Shown here one piece after another: positions 12,745 through 24,819 of a DNA stretch of 64,000 nt. Positions within the stretch are counted from its first letter, which is position 1; the number at the start of each line of letters is the position of its first letter. Source of the stretch: Litomosoides sigmodontis (Eukaryota; Nematoda; Chromadorea; Rhabditida; Onchocercidae); NCBI GenBank assembly GCA_963070105.1, contig OY718808.1:1930238-1994237 (forward strand), given 5' to 3'. A model generated the notes under the pieces. That model was not told the DNA's origin. It searched no databases and saw only the letters and a list, made by a program, of their open reading frames with translations. A program made the translations under genes and the position numbers.

Positions 12745-15164
12745 AGCTTTCCCACGATAACCTTTTTTTACCTCAATTCTTGAGCATCATTGCAACAGTA
12801 TTGAAACGTTCACGTTTCACGTAGCATTGCTATTGTTGGTAGAACCTTGTACACAAATTACAATTTTATGCTAAACATTTTTTGACAAAGTTTTGAAATC
12901 GCTTTATTTCCTCCTTGGAAGGACCTGTTAAAAGCAATTGAAAACATACCACTGAATAAATTCCCTCTTCCATGGCTTTCTCGTCAACGTATTGCACGAG
13001 CAATTGACGATTACTCAATTTTTCTTTTAAATTTAATTTTTATTTTCAACTTTTAAACTAACTAATTAATATTTGTAGTTTCTTCGCTGAAAAAGCATGA
13101 ATGGAAATAAATTGGCTCTAAACAAGATGAGTGAAGCTTGCATTTAAATGAGGAAAAACATGCATGCGTTAAATGAGCAAAGTTTTTAATTTCTAATTTT
13201 GTCTAAAAATTGAATTTATTCAAATACGCCCAAAAAAGTGGTATAGAAGGAAATAAAAATTAGGAATTGGAACTTTGAGGATTGGCGAAAAAAAAAGAAA
13301 GAAACGAATGAAATGTATTTTGCTATCTTTTGCTACTGCCAGTAAATAATTTCAATATTTGATGTAATTTTTATTTAAAAAATCAATTTCTAATTATGAC
13401 GAACAAATATTTACGAATGGCAGTGTTCGCTAGGGAAGTGATGGAATTAAAAATAAATGTATTTGAATTCATTTCTAATTTCTTCCATAATGAATAACAA
13501 TATTGTTGTTTTGAAATTTCTTCAAATAATTCAAGATTTGCATGTTTCGCTTGCAATTTTCATTCAATTTCAACTTAGACTCGTTGGACTGTTATTTGAA
13601 AATGAAATTTCCATTGATTCATTTTACAACTTTCTATCCATTAGAATTATTGGACGGATATCTTTTCATATAAAATTTTGAAAAATAATTTCAAGATTTG
13701 TCTTTACAGTTTTAATTTTGGAGAAAACATTAAAGTGCACCGGGTAATTAAACGTTGAATTTTTGTAAAATGTCTTTTGAGTTCGCTGTGATGCGCGTAT
13801 GGATGAGTGGTAATGTCGTTGTAAATACTGTCGCTTGAATATCAAAATATAATTAATCACTTGCATGAATAATTAATTGAAAATTTAGAAAAGTACTGTT
13901 ACTGATAGAATTCCATTCTTTTCTAAAATTGACAAAACATATTTTGAAAATGGATTTCAAAAATTTTTATCTTAAAAATTTTCGGTTTAAATTTACGACT
14001 ATGATTGAGCATCAATTATTTCACATACATTGCAATGCTAATTTAAATCATCAATTGAAGAGTTTAACAATTACTGCTTTCAAAATCGTCATCGATTATT
14101 TATTCCTACAACCACTACCACTACTATTACTACTGTTGTTTTGAAATTATTTCAAATAATTATGGTGTTTTTTTTTCAAATAATCCAAGTATTACTACTA
14201 CTTGCGTTTGAAGAAGTGCATAACACACGCAAAAAAAATTCACTTATCAATCATAGTTGTAATTTTAGACTTGCTGCAAATTATTTCATTTCTTATTTTT
14301 TTTGAGAAAAAGTTTTTATTTTAAAAGTAGTTATAAAAGGGAACAGCTCGCGAATAGTTTCTTTTTTTTTTAAAAAAAAAAAAGAAAATGGAACGAAAAA
14401 AAACGCCGAGACTTTGTGTGTGTGTGTGCTAAACATGACATGTATAAAGTAGAGGAAAATTTGCGAAGTTTTATTGAAATTAGCAAGTATTACTCTCGGG
14501 AATACTGTAGGAATGGATGGAAATGCGGGAGGTGGGTGGGATTGAAATGCGGCCCCATTTCAATTCAGGGAGGATTTAGAGCGATAGCGCTAGATGGATG
14601 CGACAACAGATTTTATTAATGCTTCTTTTCCATCATTTTGCAAGCACTCATCAGCAACAATCGCTTATTTGAATTGTGGTGAAAAGTTTGAGTTAACAAA
14701 TTTCTGCCCTTTTTTTTTTTTAAAGAAAATGATTTATTCAAATTGTGAGTTTTCTTTGCTGTTTTCCGCACACCTTTTATGCTAATTGTATTTTTGATGT
14801 TGGTGTTATTTCTTATTCCCATTATTTGATGACTTTTTAATTTGAAATTATTTTATGAATTATAGAAATTGGTGGAAAGGAATCGTCTGATGCAACTGTT
14901 GCAAGGAAGGAATGAGTAAAAGCTTCTGATTGTTAATCATTTGTTGAAATTTGAGATGTGATTTAAGCACTGTGTGAAACGTGAATTACACTAAGTGAGG
15001 TGAGTGATTTGGCGTTAAGAATGGATGAAAATGAATTTTGTAAGGTTAGAATTTTTGTGGAAATTTTTGCTTTGAAATTTAAAACTAACTATCGTCTTCC
15101 TCAACATCTCCTTTACAAATGCTAACAAAGGAAGCTTTTAATGCAATAATTTTCAGATGTAAAT

Positions 15165-15178
15165 TTTTTATTAAACAG
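15165..15178 (+). promoter_or_regulatory. Possible trans-splice or 5' acceptor for the channel gene
   Basis: A T-rich stretch ending in AAACAG lies 13 nt before the proposed first ATG of the channel gene. Nematode pre-mRNAs are often trans-spliced to a spliced leader at such sites. It could equally be an ordinary cis-splice acceptor of an upstream exon that I did not find. Confidence 0.35.
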
Positions 15179-15191
15179 GTGGGTGAACGAA

Positions 15192-18100
15192 ATGTGCATT
15201 GATTCATGCGGTTTGTGCCGACTAACTGGAATAACTTCCACTCAACTTGGCTTCACCAGACAATTGGTGCGTGCCTCATTGTTGCACAAAATACCAAATG
15301 AAATATTAACTTCCCACAAAATATTGTTAATTCCCACTCACTCATCACCACTTCTCTATTTTAAATATGAAATATAAAAGCTTCCTTAGCATTTCATCAG
15401 ATTAAATCAGATTACGAGTACCGAAAGAGCGAGGAAAAATAGTGGTGTGAGTGATATAAAAGTAAACTTCCGTCAGTGGTGTACGTGACGTTACGATCTC
15501 ACATTTTGACGTTTCATATAATCGTAGGAAAAGATCGATAGAAAAGAAGTGATATGATTGAAAAGTGTGATGTAGCATTTGGTAAAGTTATCTTTGATTA
15601 ATTTGATATAACAATTATTTTTTATTTTTAAATTATATTTAAATTTTAGGTTTAATAGTTAAAATTTCAGGTTCATCACATAGCTCTACCGCATATCACT
15701 CTGTGGATTGCAGCTGTATGCTACATTATCATTGGCAGTTTATCATTTACAACATTTTGCTACATTGATGATCGCATAGAGTTAGATGGCCGAGCATTGG
15801 CTGAGTAAGTACTTCTTTTTTTTTGCTAAATTAAGTGTAATTGTGTTAATTTCAAAATTTGATCTTTCATTTGCAATGGTTTTAACTGTTAGCCGAAAAG
15901 GTTTGTGGAAGGAAATTGATTGTGATGCTTTTGCAAAGCGCACATTTTTTTTAAGATTAGTGAATCGATAAATTAAAATGTGCAAATTATAGAGTTCTCA
16001 AAGCTAAATTTTAAAACACTTTATGCAAAGTTATAAGGGGAAATTTTAGGATGAAGAAAATCTTAATTGCTGAAACAATACGACCACGTTCAATGAAAGA
16101 GCGAAAAGCAGATCTTGAGAAGTCACTGGATAATTATGCATTCAACGTCCATAAAATATTTCAAAAATACATTCATCAATCGGTTGTGAGAAAGTCGACA
16201 ACTGTATTGCTTTGCTTCATTTTCATTTTTTAATTTGAATAAATTAGTGTTGAAATTTCATTTGTTTCCATTTAGCGCATATTCATTTGCATCTTTTTTA
16301 AAGATTTAAAAATAGCAATATAATGGAAAAATTAGTAAATTGATATAAGAGCATTTAAATGACGTATTATGATTATTTTGGAGATTAAAATTTCGAGTGT
16401 TTTATTGCACTGAGTTAATTTTCAAATATATTTGATATTCGATGAACTAGACGTCTAATTGTTTATTTCAAATTTTAAAGATAGAAAGATTGCATGAAAA
16501 GGAGCATGCAACTTCGAAATTCATCTGGAATTTGTTCTTCGCAGCAACTGCTCTAACATCGATAGGTGTGATTTCATCAGAAGTTTCATTCGAGAAATTC
16601 AAAATTACAAAAATTAAAAATTTTGTTTTTCCGAAGTGATAAATTAATTGATAGCTTAATGAAGGATTGAGTGCAAAAATTCATGATAGTTACTTGCAGG
16701 ATACGGTAGCAATGTTTCGGACTCGTATTTCTCGCGCATATTTACCGTTCTTTACATATTAATCGGTATTCCGCTGTTTCTCATTACACTGACTGATTTA
16801 GTAAGTGTCACATTGTTATGTTAAATTTCCATCATATCAAATAGTAATATTGAATTAATATTGAATTGAAATTTAAAATTCTTACTTCATTTACTCTTTT
16901 GATGTTGAAAAATACAAAAAAGTATTGAGAAATAAGCGCAATTGAATTTTTTTTATATTAATTAAAAGTTTATCAGTCGATTATTTTTGCGATAAGTTTT
17001 TTACAAAATTTCTTAATTAATTATTTTTAGGGCAAATTTTTTACTGAATTGATCAATCGATTGTATGCGGAAGTCTTGAAGTATAAAGTTATCACAAGTC
17101 GTAAACTTAAAAGTCGTTTCGAAGTGCCAATCAATAAAATTGTCATGTCTGGTGGAGAAGATGAAGTATTCGTGAACTTACACTAATAAAACAGCAATCC
17201 TTTCAATTTAAGAATCAACTATGTCGACTAATTGGGAATTAATTGGCAAATTCGAATTTCTCTTAGTGAAATATTCAAAAAATATCAGCAAATATCGTTC
17301 AAAAAAATTGACTGTTACTTTATAGGTGGCGGAATTTTTATGGGCCCATTTGGAAGATGCGCATTTTGTTGAAATACCTTTTGTTGCAATTTATATTTTA
17401 TTATTTGCATATGTAATTGGTGCAAGTTACCTCATTTCGTGGATCGAAGGATGGACCATTTATGATGGCTTTTATTTTGTTATAATATCAGTGTTCACAA
17501 TTGGTTTTGGAGGTTATTTTCACACATCACTTTTGCACGTTAATATTTAACTTTAAATGGTAAAACATAGGTGTACTTTTTTTGTTAAAAATGAAATGAA
17601 GTTAATTTCAAAATGATTCGTTTTGTTTTTCACTCTAACATTCATCGATAGCTTATCAATTTAGTATTTACCATTATTTGTTGCTAAACAAAAGTGATTG
17701 ATTCATTAATTAATTGCTCTATGATGATTGGTATAATTGAATTTAGTTTAAATTTGATAATACTTCAGATTTAGTACCACGAAATCAACCGTTCATATTG
17801 CTCACACTATTGATCATATTATTTGGATTGATATTAGCAACATCATTTATTGATGTCGTTGGCACCTATTACATTGATCGTTTACACTTCGTTGGACGTA
17901 ATCTTGACCTTGAAGTATCACGTTTCACTAATTAATCACGCTTGCCACGTCGAAGTAGCACGTTTACGTTTTACTAATCGTTAAAGTGGTACTTCTGACT
18001 GTTAGCTTTAGGAAAATACTAGCAGCAAAATTGATTGATAGGATTCGCTTGAGTGGCTTAAAAGAGTGCAGCAGCAACGTTTGATCGCAATGAAACGTGA

Positions 18101-20827
18101 AGCGATGCGTAAATTGTTCGAGACAGTCTCTTCGCTACACCACATGAAAATTGGTAGGAATTACTCTAAATAGCTCTTAGCTCCTTGAAGTTAAGTATTA
18201 GTGTGCAAAATTGAAACAATTCGTAAAATATTATTAGCATTATCGTCCTGATTGGACTGTTATCAGTGATCATTGATCACGGAAAAAGAATTTGACTTTT
18301 AATAAAATTCCTTTTACTTCATTGCAGCAATTGTAATTGATGAATTAATTAATTTTACAGATTTCCAGCTACAACAAGATTTCCAATTACAACAAGATTT
18401 TCAATTTCAACAAGATTTCCAGTTGCAGCAAACTGGGAGTGAAATGACGAATATTTTACCGATTGGTATATTACAATGATGATATATCCATTTACTTATC
18501 TGCTATTGAATTCAAATAGAATTATTTATTTTAGTATCGAGTAGAGCAGTGAATTAATTAACATGATGAAATTTCAAAATGCTTTACTATTTATGGCAAA
18601 AATTGCATTTTCTAATCAAATTTTGCTTATTTGATTAGCAAAAAAAATTTTTACTTTAATTTGTTCATTGAAAATAAAAAAAAAAAAAAAAAGAAGAGCA
18701 AATTTAAAAAAGAAAAGATAAAAAGGATGCAAATATTTGCTTGCGAATGTAACAAAAATTTATGAATTACTCATTAATCTAAGCATTCGTAATTTACTTC
18801 TACTTTTTTTTATTAGTAATAATTTGTTTTACTTCGATTCATTCTGCTCTCTCCCTCTCTCTCTGCCACTCTCTCTGTCTCTCTTTTCTCTTTCTCTACA
18901 AGTTATTGTGTATTTTTCTAGGTCCATCCAATCCACCACAAAACTTACGAGCAATCGATTCAACGGCAGATTCAATAACACTTCGATGGGAACCACCATC
19001 ACACGATCGTGATGAATGCTTTTGGTATACAATTGCATATCAAATAAGGTAATAATAAGGTATTTAACCAATGCTGTTAATTTAATTTAAATTAAACTTT
19101 TAATTAATAATTAATAAAGTTTTTTCTATGATTATTCTTCCTGCTCTCTTTTTTGTATTACCAAATTATTGATTTTTTTAATTGTAGTGATTACTGTAAT
19201 TACTGTCTTCTCATTTGGCACCATTCTGATGCTCTAAAATGAATTAACAGTTTCAACAATGCAGAACACCGCGAACACGCAATAATCCTGCAACAGTAAT
19301 TGACTTCATTACCACCGAACAGTATCGAATTACCGGTTTACGGTCATTTACCCTCTACTGTTTTGCGGTTGCGACAACAACCAAATTCGGAAGTAGCACA
19401 CCAATTACATGCTATGAATACACCGGTTAATATTTCCTCTACTTTTCTTTTTTCTCGAATTAGCCTAGTTTAATTAGTTAGCTTCAGTTAGCTAATTCAT
19501 TAATTTCAATTAATTTTTAGTTAATTTTTATTAACTTTTTTCAATTAGTCAATTTTCAATTATTTTCAGTTAGCTAATTCATTAATTTCAATATGAGCTT
19601 CTTCTTCAATTAATTTCATTTTGCTTTCTTCAATTAGCAGTTTCAATGAGCTAAATTTTACATCCTTTAATTTCTGTAATTACTGGAAATAATAGTAGAA
19701 CTAATGATTAATTGCTGATAAATGATACGAAAATTATCATTCCATTTATTTTTTTTATTTTAGTTGATTAATTTCTTTTTCTTTAATGCTGATTTTTTGA
19801 ATTTGATTAAAAAATTAATTTCAGAGCCGTGCACCGTTCCACAATCATTCACATTGCAAGCATTAAGCTGCGAAACGGCAACATTCGTCTGGGATGCACC
19901 AACTAAAAATATAGGACCTGAGGTGAAGCATTTTCTTCTTTTTTTAACCATTCAAATCTTTAAAATTATAAGTAATTGAATATTCAGCAAATATTTCTTT
20001 CAAATTTTTTCTTCGAATTTCATTAATATTAATTATGAAGAAAAATGGAGTAATGCAGATGTGAGATAAAAATAAATTACTTTCTCTAATTTGTTTTTTT
20101 TTTGGATTAATTGAAGTTCTTTAGCTCATTGTTAATTACAATTACCTTATTTGTTGCTAAGCTATACTTCTATCATCTGATTAATGTCATTGATCAAATA
20201 TACGCGCATAATTAGTGAAATAAAAGTAGGTGTAAATTTTGATAAATGTAATTTTTCTTCTCAGAGTTACACACTTCTACTCAGTCGCGATCCCGCACTG
20301 CAGTTCTCGTCCTGGCACTCCTATAGCTGTGGCAGCAAAAAAACTTTTACAGTAACTAAACTTTTACCAAATACCAGGTAGGTGGAACAATTGACCACCG
20401 TTTCTCTTCCATTATACAATAATTTAAAAGCTTTTTCAAAAATGACAAATTACTGCTCAGAGAAGCAAATGGACTTAAATGTTAAAAATGAATTTTTCAG
20501 CATAAAAAAAATGTGAAAAAATTACATGTAAAATGCTTTAAAGTATTAATTTCAACTTATTTATTTCATTAATAATTTTAACAAATTATTTCATTAACTT
20601 TTTTTTTCTCTTTGAAAGCCTCTTTAAAATTTAAAAGATTGAGTTGTAATTAGCAAATTGTGCGAGAAATATAAAATTGGAAAAAACGAAGAAATTCGAC
20701 AAATTTGGTTAAATTTGCATTTTTTTCCTTCTCCAGGTACATTGCATGTGTTACGGCGCGGCATAACTGTGGCTTAGCAACGATGTCGAAAAGTTTACAA
20801 TTTCAAACAAAAAAAGCATTGCGTTAG
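15192..20827 (+). CDS. TWK-type two-pore K+ channel with two C-terminal fibronectin III domains
   Basis: Fifteen coding exons: 15192-15266, 15671-15804, 16050-16182, 16481-16565, 16700-16800, 17031-17165, 17326-17512, 17769-17914, 18042-18153, 18361-18465, 18922-19048, 19265-19425, 19825-19922, 20265-20377, 20737-20827. They total 1803 nt, giving 600 aa, with phases consistent throughout. Seen: TM1 at the start of exon 2, a cap-like loop, pore 1 with TSIGYG (about 140-145), TM2 (FTVLYILIGIPLFLITLTD), TM3, pore 2 with FTIGFGD (278-284), TM4, a basic helix, then four DFQxQQ hexapeptides in exon 10. Residues 405-500 and 501-600 each look like a fibronectin III fold: an N-terminal Pro cluster, a core Trp, and the late Tyr-x-Cys-x-Val/Ala strand. 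Two-pore channels carry background K+ current at the plasma membrane. The FN3 part would be cytoplasmic. The first exon (25 aa) fits by phase and ATG but is the weakest part. Confidence 0.83.
18361..18432 (+). repeat. Coding 18-bp minisatellite, four DFQ(L/F)QQ units
   Basis: Four consecutive copies of an 18-bp unit (GATTTCCAGCTACAACAA and variants) lie inside exon 10 of the channel gene. They encode DFQLQQ, DFQLQQ, DFQFQQ and DFQLQQ. The first codon is split by the intron. The tract forms a Gln-rich linker between TM4 and the fibronectin domains. Confidence 0.9.
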
Positions 20828-22141
20828 CAAACGGACGTATTTGCCAGGTTATCTAGCAGTTCGAACAAGCCTGAATTGCAAATTCATCGTTTTCAGATAA
20901 GCTTTACTTCTATGTGATAATTTCACTAACCTCATCTGTTAACGAATTTTTTTCTTTTAATTATGGTTTATGACTTACTGACAATCTAATTACTTACTGG
21001 TAAAAAAAATTCCCCAAAATCATCCGCTGCAGTTATTCATAATTCAAATTGATTGGAAAATAGGTCAAAATTTGAAATAGTTGAAATGCTAAAATTCCAT
21101 ATCCTCAGTTTTGTAACATTTCCTCTTTCAAGTTTATTCTTGGTTAGATTTGAACTTTGTAGAAAGGTTGTTCAGCTAACTTATGTATAACTAAACGTTG
21201 TGTTAGTTAGTGTGATCTGACAAAGTATTAGTTTGCATTGTGAAGACACCTCAGAAATGTTATTTCGAAAATTTCAATGAGGCGCATTTTCATATCTCTA
21301 TGCTTTATTCTCAGGTAAATATATATTCATTGTATCGTTAGAACTTTGCATTCAATGTTTGAATTAATAAGTACTATTTAAAATGTTATTAAAACACAGT
21401 ATAACGCATTAACGCCCACCATCATTATCATTACTTACGCATTTCATAATTTTACGGAAGCACAAAGGTTTTTTTAAAACATTTTTAATTGTATCGTACT
21501 GCACAAAAATTACATGCTTGAATTATTCAAGCAGTAAAACAGGTTTTTCTTTTCGTGCTTCACCTAACTTGATCTATCTACATTGGATATAAATTTTTCT
21601 GTCGTACTAATTTGAATAATTTTAACTCAATAAATTTCATTATAATATATGTTAAATTTATGAGTAATAAGTTAATGATTAGCCCACACATACCTAATGT
21701 CGGTTGCATTAGCGCAATATTTTTTGCAAAAATTGCAAAATCACTTTCATGCACTCATCCACGATCAGGTTTTTGCTAAAACATTCTCCTTGGAATTTGT
21801 TAGCCGATAGCTTCTTCCTTAGCCATTTTATTTGATAATTCATTTAATCCGAAGTTAAAGTTTCAAAAAATTTTAGTTTACCGAGAGGAAGATTTTTAAT
21901 TTAGACATTCCGTATAATGTGTAAGTTTTACACTGGATGACTTGTAATTTCCCGTAAACTACTCAAAAAATGTGGAAAAAAAAGGAAGAAAGCAAAAGTC
22001 ACAAGTAAAAAATTCCATAAGTTAGCCAAAATGTAAACCAGTTAATTCAAAAGTTTTATCGGACATTCAATAAAGTGCTAGGTTAATTCTGGTTATATTT
22101 GAATTTGAAAATGAAAATTTTTCAAAACATTCCAGTGGCAT
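20828..22141. other. 1.3-kb spacer between channel and REEP genes
   Basis: AT-rich spacer between two plus-strand genes. I see no open frame with coding character. It should hold the 3' end of the channel gene and either a promoter or the processing signals for the next gene. Confidence 0.5.
22122..22135 (+). promoter_or_regulatory. Possible trans-splice acceptor before REEP gene 3
   Basis: TTCAAAACATTCCAG ends 6 nt before the ATG of the first REEP gene. The downstream REEP-MSP gene has a CAG acceptor at the same distance from its ATG, which suggests that the site was duplicated with the gene. Spliced-leader use is inference. Confidence 0.45.
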
Positions 22142-24819
22142 ATGTCTGCAAGGCTGCTACGATATTTGCATGAGAAATCCGGAATTGATGAATGCTATCT
22201 AGCAACCTTTATCCTTTCCGGTATTTCGATCTATTTAATTACTGGTTATTATGCACGATTTGTTGCTAATGCAATCCTTACAGCAGTACCAATCTTGCTC
22301 ACCTATGTTTATCCGAACGAGAAGCCACCGTTTGATAATCTTTTGTATTACTGGTAGGGAATGGAAAATGATCACTTCAATAAATTAATTAATAATTTCA
22401 TCATTTCTAATAACATTATGTTTTAATTGTAAATTTCGAGATACTTAAATAATCAAACTAATTAATGCATTACTTCGCTTCATTTCATTTATCAATTCAT
22501 TTTCCAAATTATTTCCCATCATTAACTAACATCATTTATCGATTTCCTCCTTCTTTATTCGCACAAAACATACATACTTTAAACATTAATTTTTTTTCCA
22601 ATTTTAACAAACCATTTTTAGCAACGAAAAAACAAAAGCTTTAACAAATCCTAAATTTATGAAGATATTATCATTTAGGTTAATTTATGCTATTGCAACG
22701 TTATTTTTTGATTCACAGCTGGAAGATAAGCGAAGCTATTACTGGATTAAGATGTTCCTGCTAACACTGCTAATAGTGTTCCCCAATGATGAAGCTAATG
22801 CTACGGCAAGGAAGGAACATGTCGGTGCTTATGCGCTCAGCCAAAATTATTCCTTCTCTTTTCTAATTTCCAATACTTTTTTTTTTCGTTTCAACAATTT
22901 TGCTACATATTTGATAATATTGCATTTTTAAGGCGATAATTTTTTTTACCTGTCAAATTCAATTTTTTTTTTCTACTAAAAAAACTTTCAGCTCTTTTTC
23001 TTTTTGCTATTTACTAGTCAACATAATGTTCGGCTTATAGTTAATTTTGTCAAGTTTAAAGTCATATTTTACTTCATCAAATAATCTATGCATTAATCAT
23101 TCTAAATGATAATGGTAGGTTTAGCCAAAAATTTACGCAAAAAACGACGAGTGTTGCAGATTTTGTTGGAAAAGTCAAGTCAAATTCAAATTGAAAAACA
23201 ACGAATGCCTATGTTTGCCGAACAACTGAAACCGAAATTGAATTTTAGAGGAGAATCGTGCATTCATACCACTTCGATAAGTGACTCTTCGATCATTCCT
23301 GAAATTAAACTGAGTGCTTGCATTGAAAACTCCCAAAATGCCTTAGTCGAGAACTTCCGAACAGCACCAGAAGTAATACGTGAACCGAAGAAAACGCAAA
23401 CGTTTCAAGAGGAAAAATTTTCAGACAGTTTCACTATGAAACCTGAAATTATTTCCACACAAGAACTTCCAGTTGCTTCTGCGCGGAAATCGCAAATGCC
23501 GTACGGAGATGGACTAGGAATTGTACATGATGCGCTACCTCAATTTGCATCAGCAAACATCGGTCAATCTCAACTTGCTTCCGTGAAGCATGACAGGACG
23601 GTTTTTACGAATCAACCACAAATGTTTTCCGCAAAAAAACTTCAACCTATGTGTTCCGAAAAATATGATGCCACCACGTACGTAAAGACTCCGCAAGTTG
23701 TCCCTCAAAAAAATCATCAATCAGTCGCAAAAGATGAAACTGGAGCAGCCGAGAACACCAAGCCTTCTACCACGAGAAAACCTGAAACTACACACTTCAC
23801 GATCATTCAGGTTGCGAGCAAAAAAGAAGTGGAAGAACTGCCGGATGCCTTACTGAATGAATCTGTCTTAGTTCCTACAGAAAGACAACAAACTATTCAT
23901 TTGAACGAATCAAAAGATGCTACAACGAATGAATTTCAAATTAACACTTGTCCGGATAATAAAATTCAGGTTAAACATTCTCAATCCATCCATTCAAAAC
24001 AAATAGAAATGTCTAGAGTGAAAAAAAAACAACCTAAGGTTAGACTGAATCAAAAGTCTAGAGTGAAAAAAAAAACAACCTAAGGTTAGACCGAATCAAA
24101 ATATTTCTAGTGAGAAGCAGTTCATTTACAAGGTGGTTGAAATTAGCGCTAGAAAGTGTAAAAGTCATAGTTGCAAGAATTTGCCGCAAAGGAAATAAAA
24201 TGTCTCCAAAGTAGCTACCTCAGAAATCACTCGTTTTCAGGAGCTTCAAAATATCTCTGCAAGTTCTCAAAGTGTAGCTTTAAGTGAAATTACTTCGATA
24301 AACGAAGTTATGCCCAGATCGCTAAGAACTTCCGACGTTGCTACCGCTGAAAATTTTGACTCCTACGTTGCACGGAAGTACGAATTAGAAACAGCTTCGA
24401 TGCAAGAGCCATACGTTCCTCTCTTTTCTGTGGAAAAATTGAAATGTCCTAGCACTGCAACAGTTTCTGCTGCTAAGGAGCGGCAAATTCTACGAGAAAA
24501 CAAGTCGAAGGTTGAATCTGCAATGCAGAATCCCCCCGTTGTAGGAATTCAGGTTTCTTCTTGGAAGGAATCTGATGCAGCAGAAACTCCAGTTAATCAT
24601 ACGACTAATCATACGGCTAGCAAGCAACAGCTGACCGCTTCCGAAACAATCAATGATTCCGTAAAAAGTGATGACAACCCTAAAACCGGAATTTCTCACA
24701 ATTCCTCCAAGGAAGAGAAGTCAGCTAATGCTATCAAGTGGATTGCAACTGGAAAAACTGTCGTTCTGATGCAGAACGTGAAAACTAAGAAGGTTAGCCT
24801 ATTTCAAATTTCTAGCTGA
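22142..24819 (+). CDS. REEP/DP1/HVA22-family protein with long low-complexity tail
   Basis: Four coding exons: 22142-22353, 22679-22824, 23119-24038, 24241-24819 (1857 nt, 618 aa). Residues 1-119 match the REEP/TB2-DP1/HVA22 fold: KSGI-type start, the hydrophobic hairpin ending in ANAILTAVPILLTYVYPNEK, PP..NLLYYW, and a second hairpin. Proteins of this family sit in the ER membrane and shape tubules. Residues 120-618 are hydrophilic, rich in Ser, Thr, Gln and Lys, and carry loosely repeated QxPQxxSAKK-like phrases. No domain is recognised there. Exon 3 ends at CCTAAG|GTTAGA and exon 4 begins after TCGTTTTCAG, both in phase 0. An alternative end splices at 24792|24793 to a short exon at 25166-25195. 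The model depends on the third intron. Without it the frame stops at 24083. Confidence 0.75.
24012..24102 (+). repeat. 45-bp tandem duplication spanning a 5' splice site
   Basis: Two adjacent copies lie at 24012-24056 and 24057-24102. Each runs from TCTAGAGTG through a poly-A run to AACCTAAGGTTAGA and CGAATCAAAA or TGAATCAAAA. The first has nine A's, the second ten. Each contains the same potential donor, CCTAAG|GTTAGA. Only the first keeps the frame open, because the extra A in the second creates a stop at the donor. Confidence 0.9.

Larger units (their letters stand above)
9046..15191. other. 6.1-kb divergent intergenic region between Tudor and channel genes
   Basis: This region separates the minus-strand Tudor gene from the plus-strand channel gene and should hold both promoters. 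A less AT-rich patch lies at about 9900-10170. It also holds two diverged local duplications, CT-rich runs and homopolymers. A poly-T/poly-A inverted repeat lies near 14360-14388. Short open frames here (for example 9815-10042 and 14416-14619) have no recognisable domain or exon structure. Confidence 0.5.

Noticed and set aside
14416..14785. Two overlapping short plus-strand open frames as possible upstream exons of the channel gene
   Set aside because: No donor with the phase 0 needed for exon 2 and no channel-like sequence; the ATG exon at 15192 fits better.
15551..15584. ATG exon MIEKCDVAF ending at TTTG|GTAAAG before channel exon 2
   Set aside because: Phase 1 at the donor puts exon 2 out of frame, while TM1 is only encoded in the phase-0 reading.
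24057..24240. Gene 3 as a pseudogene broken by a one-base poly-A frameshift and a TAA at 24196
   Set aside because: Splicing from the first duplicated donor (24038) to TCGTTTTCAG at 24240 removes both lesions and keeps a single open frame in phase 0.
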